In this document: one piece after another, positions 25,472-34,023 of the stretch
How the letters are laid out: each line of letters begins with the position of its first letter
How positions within the stretch are numbered: the first letter of the stretch is position 1
From: Agitococcus sp.
Lineage (GTDB): Bacteria; Pseudomonadota; Gammaproteobacteria; Pseudomonadales; Moraxellaceae
Direction of reading: 5' to 3'
Assembly: GCA_030646715.1 (NCBI GenBank)
Contig: JAUSLJ010000005.1
Span: 266,479-330,478 of the forward strand
DNA length: 64,000 bases
Notes under the pieces: model-generated
Seen by the model: the letters and a program-made list of their open reading frames with translations, nothing else
What the model was told of the DNA's origin: nothing
The model's database searches: none
Position numbers and translations under genes: made by a program

Positions 25472-26524
25472 ATGCGCCGACTACCCATTTTTTTCTTGTT
25501 AGATGTTTCCGAGTCAATGGCAGGGGATAGCCTCCGTCAACTGCAACAAGGTTTAGATCGTTTAGTGCGGAGTTTACGCACTGACCCTCACGCCCTTGAA
25601 ACGGTTTATTTGTCGATGATTGCCTTTGCAGGTAAAGCCAAAACACTGACACCGTTGATTGAAGTTGCCTCGTTTTATCCCCCGCGTTTACCCGTAGGTT
25701 CAGGTACGGCATTAGGCGTTGCGCTCGAACATTTAATGGTGGAAATCGACAAAAACGTCATCAAGACCACGCCCGACCGTAAAGGTGATTGGAAACCTGT
25801 GGTCTATTTAATGACCGATGGTAAACCCACTGATAATATCGCCAGTGCTTTACGTCGTTGGCAAAAATACTATAAAAATCAAGTGTCTTTAATTGCCATT
25901 GGTGTTGGCCAATATGCTGCTTTAGATACCTTACGTCAATTAACTGATCAAGTATTACATTTAGACGCACAAAACGACGAAGACTTCCGCAAGTTTATTG
26001 ATTGGGTCAGCCAGTCGGTAGTGGCGCAAAGCCGTAGCGTCTCTGCCAGTAGCAATGAAGGCGTAAATTTAGCCAAACTAGACGATTCTATCATGTCCAA
26101 AATTGGCGATTTAAGTGCCGCCGCCAAAGTCGATGAAGATTTTGTCATTTTAACAGGCCGATGCCAAAACACGCGCTTACCGTATCTGATTAAATATGAA
26201 CGCATGCCCTTTAATTTTGACGGTGGCAATTTTTCCATGCGTTTAGACCGTTACAACATGGCGGGGGTGATGGCTTTAGAAAGTGATTATTACGAACTAT
26301 CGGATGACAGCATGGCGACACCGACGATTAATACCGATGCCTTAGTGGGTGGCGCAGGATGTCCGCATTGTGGCAATCCTTATGCCATTGCCGCTTGCGG
26401 CAATTGTAATCAATTAATGTGTATTCGCGGTGAAGGTGATGCAAGATGCCCACACTGTCAGTTTGAAAATCACTTTGGCTTTTCCGAAGGCGAAGGTTTT
26501 GACATCAGTCGAGCGCGTGGCTAG
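25472..26524 (+). CDS. vWA protein with C-terminal TerY-C zinc ribbon
   Basis: A 350-residue protein. Residues 1-195 form a vWA domain with MIDAS DVSES (11-15) and LMTDGKPTD. A linker (200-235) leads to a domain with VILTGRCQNTRLPYLIKYER, and the C-terminus (about 290-335) is a zinc ribbon of the TerY-C type: CPHCGNP, CGNCNQLMC and CPHCQ supply up to seven cysteines and two histidines. This is the fuller form of TerY found with PP2C and kinase genes. The small TerY upstream lacks the ribbon, so this cluster encodes a short and a long version. Confidence 0.88.
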   Translation: MRRLPIFFLLDVSESMAGDSLRQLQQGLDRLVRSLRTDPHALETVYLSMIAFAGKAKTLTPLIEVASFYPPRLPVGSGTALGVALEHLMVEIDKNVIKTTPDRKGDWKPVVYLMTDGKPTDNIASALRRWQKYYKNQVSLIAIGVGQYAALDTLRQLTDQVLHLDAQNDEDFRKFIDWVSQSVVAQSRSVSASSNEGVNLAKLDDSIMSKIGDLSAAAKVDEDFVILTGRCQNTRLPYLIKYERMPFNFDGGNFSMRLDRYNMAGVMALESDYYELSDDSMATPTINTDALVGGAGCPHCGNPYAIAACGNCNQLMCIRGEGDARCPHCQFENHFGFSEGEGFDISRARG

Positions 26525-26544
26525 TTTTATATAAATGGGTTGCT

Positions 26545-27693
26545 ATGGATAAGTTAGAAAAATCACCGAAGCTAAACTTTCAATTAGCGAATGCCGTTGT
26601 CGGCAAACTGTATGCCGAAAAGCCTGTATTACTCAGTTTATCTGATAAAGTGGTGGTGATTGAGGCAATAGATGTGCGTAGTGAGGCAGGGCTAGAGTTT
26701 GATTTACAAACAGGTCAATTGGTCGGCCAGCCCTTAGTGGCAGGTGAGTTTGACGCGCACATTAGTTATTACTGCCTTTCTCAAGGCAAAAATACCGCAC
26801 TGACAACGGTATTAAGCCGTTTTTATATTAATGCCGACCCACGCTCATTATGGAAAAATATCCCATCGGACTCGCAACAGTTATATGCCAAGTCTGATAG
26901 TGCCAGCCAAACCATTGAAACTTCCACCGTCAAAATGCTGGCCGCCAGTCAACGTGGTCGCTCTCACGCCCATAAAGGCCAAGCGCGGGACGATGATTTT
27001 TTTATCAACAGTGGCGAAAACTGGCAAATTGCACTCGTTGCCGATGGTGCAGGGAGTGCGAAATATAGTCGTTATGGCTCACAGCGTATTTGTCAAACTA
27101 TGGGCAAGTTCTTAAGTGACTTACTTTCTCAGTCTTTTGTATTATCCGATGTGGAAAATGGATTTCGATCTGCTTTAGAAGAATCCATCGCTCAGCTAGA
27201 AAACGAGGCGTTGGCGCAGCACACGTCGATAAAAGACTATGCCAGTACTGTATTAGCGGTTGTTTGTTTTTATGATGTCCCGCAGCAAGAGTATGTCTAT
27301 ATCAGTCTCGCGGTGGGTGATGGTGTCATAGCTTTATATCAACCGATGACGCAGCAATTACAACTGTTAAATCAGCCAGTGACGGGCGATTACGCTGGCG
27401 AAACCTGTTTTGTTGGCAAAGACTCAGTACTGAATATCGCTTCTCTGATGAAAGTTGTTAGGACTAAAATTTCTATACCTTGCTTGTTAATGACTGATGG
27501 CGTAAGTGATGCTTTTTTTGATTCTGATAATGCCCTAAAAAATGCCAATGTCTGGCAAGCACTATGGCAGGATTTAACGCACAATCAGGCACTGGTTGAC
27601 GAAAAAAAATTATTAGCATGGTTGGATTTTTGGTCAGCAGGTAATCACGATGACCGCACCATAGTAATTGTTGAGCCAAAAAATTATGAATAA
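26545..27693 (+). CDS. PP2C family protein phosphatase with Ig-like N-terminus
   Basis: A 382-residue protein. The C-terminal part from about residue 135 is a PP2C-type metal-dependent Ser/Thr phosphatase: GQARDDDFFI, LVADGAGSAKYSRYGS, LLMTDGVSDAFFD and NHDDRTIVIVE carry the metal-binding aspartates. The N-terminal 100 residues look like a bacterial Ig/cadherin-like domain of the He_PIG kind (GLEFDLQTGQLVGQPLVAGE), which is unusual in a cytoplasmic phosphatase. The gene overlaps the kinase gene downstream by 8 bp, so phosphatase and kinase are made together and probably act on the same TerY or TerD partners. Confidence 0.85.
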   Translation: MDKLEKSPKLNFQLANAVVGKLYAEKPVLLSLSDKVVVIEAIDVRSEAGLEFDLQTGQLVGQPLVAGEFDAHISYYCLSQGKNTALTTVLSRFYINADPRSLWKNIPSDSQQLYAKSDSASQTIETSTVKMLAASQRGRSHAHKGQARDDDFFINSGENWQIALVADGAGSAKYSRYGSQRICQTMGKFLSDLLSQSFVLSDVENGFRSALEESIAQLENEALAQHTSIKDYASTVLAVVCFYDVPQQEYVYISLAVGDGVIALYQPMTQQLQLLNQPVTGDYAGETCFVGKDSVLNIASLMKVVRTKISIPCLLMTDGVSDAFFDSDNALKNANVWQALWQDLTHNQALVDEKKLLAWLDFWSAGNHDDRTIVIVEPKNYE

Positions 27694-29185
27694 AATTATT
27701 AGTTTATTGGCCTCCGATGGCACAACAGTACGTTTTTATAATGAAATTAAAGCGTCAGGTGGCATGAAGGATGTGTATTTCTCGCCCGACAGAAGTTATG
27801 TCGTCGCCTTTTTTCGCGATAGAAATAATGCCGCCACAAAAGAACGATTAGCGATGATTACAGGGCAATATCGTGAGCGAATTTTTAATCAACCGAATGG
27901 CGATTATTGGCGTTCGCTGTATTGTTGGCCAACGGCAACCGTCGAGCATCAAGGACGATTAGGTGTGGTTGTGCCGTTTTATGCGTCCAATTTTTTCTTT
28001 GAGCATGGCTCTCAACAGAATGATATGTTAGGAATTAAAGGCAAAGAAAAAGAAGGAAAATGGTTTGCTTCACCGTCCAATCGTCAACGGTTTTTAGATG
28101 CTCGTGAATTGGGTGATTGGTTGAATCACTTAAAAATTTGTTTGATGATTGCCCGTTCGGTGCGTCGTTTACACGCCGCAGGTTTAGCTCATTCAGATTT
28201 ATCTTATAAGAATGTGTTAGTTGATCCTGTGACAGGGCGGGCGTGTTTAATTGATTTAGACGGCTTAGTTGTGCCCAATAAATTTCCACCTGATGTTGTC
28301 GGCACACCTGATTTTATTGCCCCCGAATGTGTAAAGACTGCGCGTTTAGACAAGCATGACCCCAAGCGCGTATTGCCCAGTATTCGCACCGACCAACACG
28401 CTTTGGCAGTGTTGATTTATATGTATTTATTGTATCGTCATCCCTTACGCGGCGATAAAGTCCATGATGCCAAAGACTCGCAACACGATGAAGAATTGGC
28501 GATGGGCGAACACGCATTATTCGTTGAACATCCTACAGAAAACTCCAACCGCATCAATCCCGAACACGCTAAGCCTAGCGAATTACCGTGGAAGGACACG
28601 GCTAAAATGCCTTATACCTTAACGGGTTCGTATCTTGCGCCATTATTTGAAAGAGCCTTTATTGATGGCTTATACCAACCTCATTTACGGCCAACTGCCG
28701 ACGAGTGGGAGCATGCTTTAGTAAAAACAGTCGATTTAATTCAACCGTGTCAAAACCCCCAATGCGCGCAAAAATGGTATGTTTTTGATAATAAAACCAA
28801 ACCTAAATGTCCGTTTTGCGGCACACCCTTTCACGGTAAATTACCTGTGTTGAATTTGTATTCCTCACATCAAGAAGGACGTTTTTTACCTGATAATCAT
28901 CGCTTAATGGTCTATAGCAACCAGTCCTTATTTTTGTGGCACGTCAACCGCACGATTTTCCCCAATGAACGTTTAACACCTGAGCAGAAAAAACGAGTGG
29001 GCTATTTTGTTTTTCACCAAAGCGTCTGGTGGTTGGTGAATGAAGGCATGAGTGATTTAATGGATACCGATAGTAAAGAGCTATTTGCCATTGGTAGTAA
29101 AGTCGAATTAAAAGAAGGCCGTAAGTTATTGTTGGCACGTGGCGAAGGGGGGCGTTTAGTAGTGGTACAAATGGTAGAATGCTAA
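27686..29185 (+). CDS. TerY-P type protein kinase with zinc ribbon
   Basis: A 499-residue protein with a divergent Ser/Thr kinase domain (about residues 15-350). The catalytic loop is HSDLSYKNVLVD (the aspartate and asparagine are kept), the metal-binding DFG is LIDLDGL, and GTPDFIAPE is the activation-segment end. After the kinase domain come a zinc ribbon (CQNPQCAQKW, KCPFC) and a beta-rich C-terminal domain of about 110 residues. This is the kinase of the TerY-P triad. The start is the ATG at 27686, which overlaps the phosphatase stop; a TTG upstream at 27668 has no better support. Confidence 0.87.
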   Translation: MNKIISLLASDGTTVRFYNEIKASGGMKDVYFSPDRSYVVAFFRDRNNAATKERLAMITGQYRERIFNQPNGDYWRSLYCWPTATVEHQGRLGVVVPFYASNFFFEHGSQQNDMLGIKGKEKEGKWFASPSNRQRFLDARELGDWLNHLKICLMIARSVRRLHAAGLAHSDLSYKNVLVDPVTGRACLIDLDGLVVPNKFPPDVVGTPDFIAPECVKTARLDKHDPKRVLPSIRTDQHALAVLIYMYLLYRHPLRGDKVHDAKDSQHDEELAMGEHALFVEHPTENSNRINPEHAKPSELPWKDTAKMPYTLTGSYLAPLFERAFIDGLYQPHLRPTADEWEHALVKTVDLIQPCQNPQCAQKWYVFDNKTKPKCPFCGTPFHGKLPVLNLYSSHQEGRFLPDNHRLMVYSNQSLFLWHVNRTIFPNERLTPEQKKRVGYFVFHQSVWWLVNEGMSDLMDTDSKELFAIGSKVELKEGRKLLLARGEGGRLVVVQMVEC

Positions 29186-29217
29186 GAATTCGTGTTGTGT
29201 AGAAAATTTGAGTAAAT

Positions 29218-30333
29218 ATGCCTTTACCATCGTCTTTTATTGTTAATTTAACTCGTGGCACATTACGCGTCGATGTTGACAGCGCATCGCAGCCCGCCGA
29301 AACCTTATTTGATTTTGCCGAACGCCGTAACCCCAAACGTGCATTTCTCTTTGTTTCTAAAGTATTAGGCCGCCACATTCCCGTCAAACCGTCAGTGATG
29401 GCGCAAAGTTTTAGCCAACTCGCGGCACAAATTCCTGATAATTTACCTGAACCCGTGTTAGTGATTGGCATGGCCGAAACTGCTGTTGGTTTAGGGGCAG
29501 GCGTGCATCGCGCTTTGCAAAGTCGTTATCCACAAGCAATGTATTGGATGAGTACCCGCCACACCCTAGGTACACCGTTATTTGCACGTTTTGAAGAAGA
29601 ACACAGTCACGCCAGTTCGCACTTATTGCATTGGCCTATAGATGAAGCACTGAAACGACAGTTATTAGCGACAAAAACCTTGATTCTAGTCGATGATGAG
29701 GCCTCCACAGGCAAAACCTTTATCAATCTCAGTCGTGCTTTAGAAGACGCTGGATTGCAATATATTGAGCGTATTATCACCGCGACCTTAACCGATTGGT
29801 CAGATAATGCTGTCACTAAAGCGTTAGGCGAAAAAGCCAGTTCAGTATCATTATTGTCGGGTAAGTACGATTGGCAAGCTTTGCCTAATGTACCACCGCC
29901 TGAAATGCCGCAAGTGAATACGGTTGCTCAAGGTGCTTGGCAGCCAAACTTAGCCTTAGATTGGGGACGTTTGGGGGTGATAAATCATCGCCATACCTTA
30001 ACGAATAAAATAAGTGTTAAAGCAAACGAAAAGATATTAGTTCTAGGCACAAGCGAATATGTATGGCGGTCGTTTTTATTGGCGGAAGATTTAGAGCAGC
30101 AAGGTGCAGACGTTCATTTTGCTTCAACAACACGCTCACCGATTGCCATTGGTCACGCCATTAAAACGGCACGCGCCTTTAGCGATAACTACGGTTTAGG
30201 CATTGCCAATTTTTCTTATAATGTACTGCCAGAACAGTATGGCCGTATTTTTATTTGCACTGAAACCCCTGCATCAATGGTTGATCAGCAATTGTTAAAC
30301 GAATTAAATGCACAGGTAATTGTTGATGACTAA
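29218..30333 (+). CDS. Phosphoribosyltransferase-TRSP protein
   Basis: A 371-residue protein. The PRPP-binding loop LILVDDEASTGKTF (near residue 158) marks an orotate-type phosphoribosyltransferase domain. The C-terminal 120 residues carry the TRSP domain with its namesake motif in FASTTRSPIAIGHAI. Phosphoribosyltransferase-TRSP proteins are part of the Ter-linked biosynthetic module proposed to make a nucleoside-like molecule. It starts 32 bp after the kinase gene and overlaps the HAD gene by 8 bp. Confidence 0.85.
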   Translation: MPLPSSFIVNLTRGTLRVDVDSASQPAETLFDFAERRNPKRAFLFVSKVLGRHIPVKPSVMAQSFSQLAAQIPDNLPEPVLVIGMAETAVGLGAGVHRALQSRYPQAMYWMSTRHTLGTPLFARFEEEHSHASSHLLHWPIDEALKRQLLATKTLILVDDEASTGKTFINLSRALEDAGLQYIERIITATLTDWSDNAVTKALGEKASSVSLLSGKYDWQALPNVPPPEMPQVNTVAQGAWQPNLALDWGRLGVINHRHTLTNKISVKANEKILVLGTSEYVWRSFLLAEDLEQQGADVHFASTTRSPIAIGHAIKTARAFSDNYGLGIANFSYNVLPEQYGRIFICTETPASMVDQQLLNELNAQVIVDD

Positions 30334-31105
30334 TTTGATAACTAAGCCATTGTTTTTAATAGATTTAGATGACACTATTTTACAAACCGCACGCAAAATG
30401 TCGCCCGAAGATGTGCGTCATGTTGCGGCTTTAGATAAACACGGCCAACCTTTAAGTTTTACCAATAACACCCAACGTGCTTTTATAGACTGGCTATTAA
30501 CAACGGCAGATGTTGTTCCTGTCACGGCGCGTAGTGTCGATGCCTTTAAGCGTGTGCAGTTACCGTTTAGTCAAGGTGCAATTTGCGCGCATGGCGCAGT
30601 AATGTTAAATGCTAATGGTGAAATTGACGAAACTTGGCATAATCATACTAAACAACAGTTAGAAAAATACCGTGTTAATTTGAGCGAAATTCAACAGCGT
30701 CTAGTACAGATAGGCGGGTCTTTAGGTTTGTCATTAAGAACGTGGATTGTCGAAGAAGAAGGCATAGCTACTTATGCTCTTGCTAAGCATAACAATCAGG
30801 GCGATGAAGTATTAATGGCCGTCGAAAATCAGCTTCAACAAACAATGGATTTAAGCGACTTTTATATTCATCGGAATGCCAATAATTTAGCCATTTTGCC
30901 TAATGCTTTACATAAGAAGTTTGCCGTACAAGAATGGCTGCGCCGCGACCGAGAACAACACGGCGAACGCCCCGTGGTAGGCTTTGGTGATAGCTTGTCG
31001 GATATGGGTTTTTTGCAAGAATGTCATTGGTGGGCAACACCACGTCAAGGACAACTTGCTGAGCATATTTATCAATCGTTGGCAGTGAATGGCGAGGGTT
31101 TATGA
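30326..31105 (+). CDS. HAD superfamily hydrolase of Ter biosynthetic module
   Basis: A 259-residue HAD-fold phosphatase of the sucrose-phosphatase/Cof-like type. Motif I is FLIDLDDTIL (nucleophile DLDDT), motif II-like PVTARS, a Lys (motif III) in LHKKFAVQEWL, and motif IV GFGDSLSDMGF. It probably dephosphorylates an intermediate of the Ter metabolite pathway. The start is the ATG at 30326, inside the end of the phosphoribosyltransferase gene; its stop overlaps the next start by 4 bases (ATGA at 31102-31105), so translation is coupled along this module. Confidence 0.88.
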   Translation: MTNLITKPLFLIDLDDTILQTARKMSPEDVRHVAALDKHGQPLSFTNNTQRAFIDWLLTTADVVPVTARSVDAFKRVQLPFSQGAICAHGAVMLNANGEIDETWHNHTKQQLEKYRVNLSEIQQRLVQIGGSLGLSLRTWIVEEEGIATYALAKHNNQGDEVLMAVENQLQQTMDLSDFYIHRNANNLAILPNALHKKFAVQEWLRRDREQHGERPVVGFGDSLSDMGFLQECHWWATPRQGQLAEHIYQSLAVNGEGL

Positions 31106-32181
31106 GACAAGGATTTTCAGGCTCTTATTTGCCGACAGACGTGCAGTTTTTATTGCGCCAACTGAATGTTGAAGTCACCGATATTGACGAAAAAGAACGC
31201 TTAATTCAAACAGGACAAAAGCACTATTCAGAAATGCTTAGTGCCGAACCTATTCCTTCCGCCAAACATCAACAAATTTATCAACAAGTCCTAGCGAGCT
31301 ATGGCTTACGCATGGCGCAGGACATTCAAGCCTTAGCCTTAGCGTTGTTGCCATTACAGGTTCGTGGTGAATTGGTGCTAGTGTCTTTTGTCCGTGCAGG
31401 TGTGCCGATAGCAGTGCTTTTAAACAGAGCGTTAACGGCAATGGGTGTGTGTGTGACGCATTATGGCATTAGTATAGTTCGTGATAAAGGTATAGACCAT
31501 CACGCACTCAATAGCATTATTCAACAACATGGTGTTGAGTCGCTTATTTTTGTCGATGGTTGGACGGGAAAAGGGGCAATATCGCAAGAGTTAAGCCGTA
31601 GTTTAGCGCAAGATAGCCGTTTTAGTGGCCAACCACGCTTAGTCACTTTGGCTGATCCGTGTGGTCATGCATGGTTAGCGGCTTCGGCAGAAGATTGGTT
31701 AATTCCTTCGGGGATGTTAGGAGCAACGGTATCGGGTTTGGTGTCCCGTTCGTTGTATAATGCTGATGATTGGCATGGTTGTAATACCTGTACACACTTG
31801 CAAGATTATGATGTCAGTCAATCGTTTATTGATTCGGTTGATACCTTACGTCAACAACTTGATCCTAACTCTATCTTAGCGAGCAAGGCATGGACAACTG
31901 AACAACAGCAAACCTTACAGCAACAAAGTAAAGCGGTGATTCAGTATTTTAGTCAACAATTTGGCGTGAGCAATATCAACCGCATTAAAGTCGGTATTGC
32001 CGAAGCGACACGCGCTGTTATGCGTCGTGTGCCCGAACATATTTTTGTCAAAAATAAAGCGGATAATGATGTTGCCTTGTTGGTGTCTTTAGCTCAGCAA
32101 GCAGGTATAACGGTACAAGAAGTGGGTGAGGCTTTAGGCCAATATCGCGCACTGACTCTGATTAAAGGAATGAAGGTATGA
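31102..32181 (+). CDS. StiP family protein with PELOTA-type RNA-binding domain
   Basis: A 359-residue protein of the family called cysteine protease StiP in databases and earlier regarded as PRTase-like. It begins with FSGSYLPTDVQFLLRQLNVE, contains LVSFVRAGVPIAVLLNRALT, LIFVDGWTGKGAISQEL (a PRPP-loop-like GWTGKG) and a Cys-rich stretch HGCNTCTHL, and ends with a PELOTA_1-like domain (VPEHIFVKNKADNDVALLVS). I favour a phosphoribosyltransferase-like enzyme over a protease, because of the GWTGKG loop and pathway context. The cysteines in HGCNTCTHL could be catalytic or metal-binding. It overlaps its neighbours on both sides. Confidence 0.82.
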   Translation: MRQGFSGSYLPTDVQFLLRQLNVEVTDIDEKERLIQTGQKHYSEMLSAEPIPSAKHQQIYQQVLASYGLRMAQDIQALALALLPLQVRGELVLVSFVRAGVPIAVLLNRALTAMGVCVTHYGISIVRDKGIDHHALNSIIQQHGVESLIFVDGWTGKGAISQELSRSLAQDSRFSGQPRLVTLADPCGHAWLAASAEDWLIPSGMLGATVSGLVSRSLYNADDWHGCNTCTHLQDYDVSQSFIDSVDTLRQQLDPNSILASKAWTTEQQQTLQQQSKAVIQYFSQQFGVSNINRIKVGIAEATRAVMRRVPEHIFVKNKADNDVALLVSLAQQAGITVQEVGEALGQYRALTLIKGMKV

Positions 32182-33128
32182 CGAAAATTTCTCCTTATGC
32201 GCTCGGCGCAACCTTATATATGCCAGCCACTCGCACCGATTTATTATCTGTGGTGCTGGGTGAAAAAATCCCATCATTACGCTCGTTAGTGATTTGTTTA
32301 GAAGATGCGGTGTCTGAGTCTGATGTTGGCCACGCCTTAGATAATTTACAGCGTTTGTTGATTACCTTATCCCGTAGTCAACCCCGTTATAAAGACGCGC
32401 CTTTGGTGTTTGTGCGGCCCCGAAATTTAGCGATGGCGACACAGTTAGTTGAATGGCCGTTAATTAGCTTGATTGATGGTTTGGTATTACCGAAATTTAC
32501 CTTACACGATTTACCTATTTGGCAGCATTTAATCGCGCCAACGCAGTTATGGGTGATGCCGACTTTAGAAACTAAAGAAGTGTTTGACGCAGGGGCAATG
32601 AGCGAATTAGCCACCGCCTTAGTTAAAGAAGATTTAGGTGCGCGAGTTCTAGCGCTACGCATTGGCGGCAATGATTTATTAAACTGTTTAGGTTTACGCC
32701 GTAGCCAAACACATACGCTGTATCAAAGCCCGTTAGGATATGTGATAGGAATGTTGTCGGGGGTGATGGGTGCAGCAGGGTTTTCTTTAACTGCACCTGT
32801 GTGTGAGTTATTGCATCATCCTCAGTTATTGTGCCGCGAATTAGCACAAGATATGGACTATGGCTTAGTGGGCAAAACGGCGATTCATCCGACACAAATC
32901 CCGTTAATTCATCGCGCCTTACAAGTCAGTGTCGAAGACCAACAAGCAGCTTTATTAATTCTCAACAGTTCTGCCCCTGCCGTTTTTCAACATAATGGCG
33001 CAATGTGCGAACCAGCAACCCATGTGCGTTGGGCAAAACGAATTTTAGAGCGCGCACATTGGTATGGTGTCGTGGGTGTTGATGAAGCCTTATTGAAAGT
33101 CGCCCCACAGCCAATGCAAAACGCTTAA
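32178..33128 (+). CDS. HpcH/HpaI aldolase/citrate lyase-like protein
   Basis: A 316-residue TIM-barrel protein of the HpcH/HpaI and CitE-like family. Recognisable are GATLYMPATRTDLL near the N-terminus, the metal-binding VICLEDAVSESDV, VRPRNLAM, GLVLPKF and GKTAIHPTQIPL. Such enzymes cleave or form C-C bonds in acyl-CoA or keto acid substrates. It is the last gene of the Ter biosynthetic module and overlaps the previous gene by 4 bases (ATGA). Its last 39 bases overlap the 3' end of the convergent rsmE. Confidence 0.87.
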   Translation: MTKISPYALGATLYMPATRTDLLSVVLGEKIPSLRSLVICLEDAVSESDVGHALDNLQRLLITLSRSQPRYKDAPLVFVRPRNLAMATQLVEWPLISLIDGLVLPKFTLHDLPIWQHLIAPTQLWVMPTLETKEVFDAGAMSELATALVKEDLGARVLALRIGGNDLLNCLGLRRSQTHTLYQSPLGYVIGMLSGVMGAAGFSLTAPVCELLHHPQLLCRELAQDMDYGLVGKTAIHPTQIPLIHRALQVSVEDQQAALLILNSSAPAVFQHNGAMCEPATHVRWAKRILERAHWYGVVGVDEALLKVAPQPMQNA

Positions 33129-33815
33129 TACCGCAATCGGCGCGGTTTCGGTACGCAATACCCGTTGGCCTAAACACCACGATAAAAAGCCTTGCTGTTG
33201 AGCGTGACTAATCTCACGCTCTGTTAATCCCCCTTCTGAGCCAATTAACACCGCAACACTTTGCGGTTTTTGTGAGGCACTGGGAAAGCCTTCTAAACTC
33301 GGTGCTAAGACAAAGCGTAACTCGGCAGTGGCGTGTTGTGTCCATGTTTCTAAACTTTGTGGCGGATGAATAACAGGCACACGATTTAAGCCACATTGTT
33401 CACAAGCACTAATGGCGACACGTTGCCAATGCGCCACTTTTTTGTCTTGACGATCATCACCGCCTAAACGCACTTCGCAACGTTCGCTAAAGAGTGGCGT
33501 GATTTCAGTTACGCCTAATTCTGTGGCTTTTTGAATGGCAAAATCCATGCGTTCGCCACGCGATAATACTTGGCCTAAATGTACCTTGAGGGGGGATGTT
33601 TTATCGTTGGCGATAAACTGGTTGAGAGTGACATAGGCATTGCGTTTATCAGCGCGACTCAACACACCATGATATTCGCCACCTTCACCATTAAATAAAC
33701 AGACTTCTTCACCGACGCGGGCGCGTAACACTTTAATGAAGTGATGAGCTGCTTCTTCGGGTAGTTCAGTTTCGGTGTTTAGGGATAGAGGGCAGGGGGT
33801 GTAGAGACGGGTCAT
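33090..33815 (-). CDS. rsmE: 16S rRNA (uracil-1498-N3)-methyltransferase RsmE
   Basis: A 241-residue SPOUT-class methyltransferase that modifies U1498 of 16S rRNA. The knot region is conserved: FVLAPSLEGF, LIGSEGGLTEREI and LRTETAPIAVLSVL. The N-terminal PUA-like part contains HHFIKVLRARVGEEVCLFNG. Its last 39 bases overlap the end of the citrate-lyase-like gene on the other strand. In Pseudomonas rsmE directly neighbours bioA; here a 4.3-kb insertion separates the two. Confidence 0.95.
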   Translation of the reverse strand: MTRLYTPCPLSLNTETELPEEAAHHFIKVLRARVGEEVCLFNGEGGEYHGVLSRADKRNAYVTLNQFIANDKTSPLKVHLGQVLSRGERMDFAIQKATELGVTEITPLFSERCEVRLGGDDRQDKKVAHWQRVAISACEQCGLNRVPVIHPPQSLETWTQHATAELRFVLAPSLEGFPSASQKPQSVAVLIGSEGGLTEREISHAQQQGFLSWCLGQRVLRTETAPIAVLSVLHWLWGDFQ

Positions 33816-33841
33816 GGTGTATTCGCTTTAAGTTAAAATAG

Positions 33842-34015
33842 TTAGTCGTTGTCCCAAGGTGCTTTGTGCGTAAGCAAAGCGGCAATTTCAGGAATAATTT
33901 GTGGGTCTGTATTTATGGCGAGTTGAAAAGCCTCGAATGCTTCAGCACTAAGCAGGCATAAGTCTTGCTCTGTGTTGTTAGTAATAGTTCGTTTTTTAGA
34001 TGATGTATTATCCAT
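33842..34015 (-). CDS. Small protein resembling the C-terminal tail of DUF1778/TacA antitoxins
   Basis: A 57-residue protein, MDNTSSKKRT then LCLLSAEAFEAFQLAINTD and an ending ALLTHKAPWDND. The pattern LS.EAFEAF, then P....L..L, then APWD, is that of the C-terminal part of DUF1778 (TacA-type) antitoxins, but the N-terminal ribbon-helix-helix is missing. It lies 8 bp after the NTPase-nuclease gene on the same strand with an AGGT ribosome binding site, so the pair is probably cotranscribed. An inhibitory or regulatory partner role for the large protein is inferred; alternatively it is a remnant of a lost toxin-antitoxin pair. Confidence 0.6.
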   Translation of the reverse strand: MDNTSSKKRTITNNTEQDLCLLSAEAFEAFQLAINTDPQIIPEIAALLTHKAPWDND

Positions 34016-34023
34016 ATGATTAC

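Noticed and set aside
17661..33128. Calling the cluster a plain tellurite-resistance operon
   Set aside because: terB and classical terC are absent and many signalling and biosynthetic genes are present; a general stress or defence role is the safer reading.
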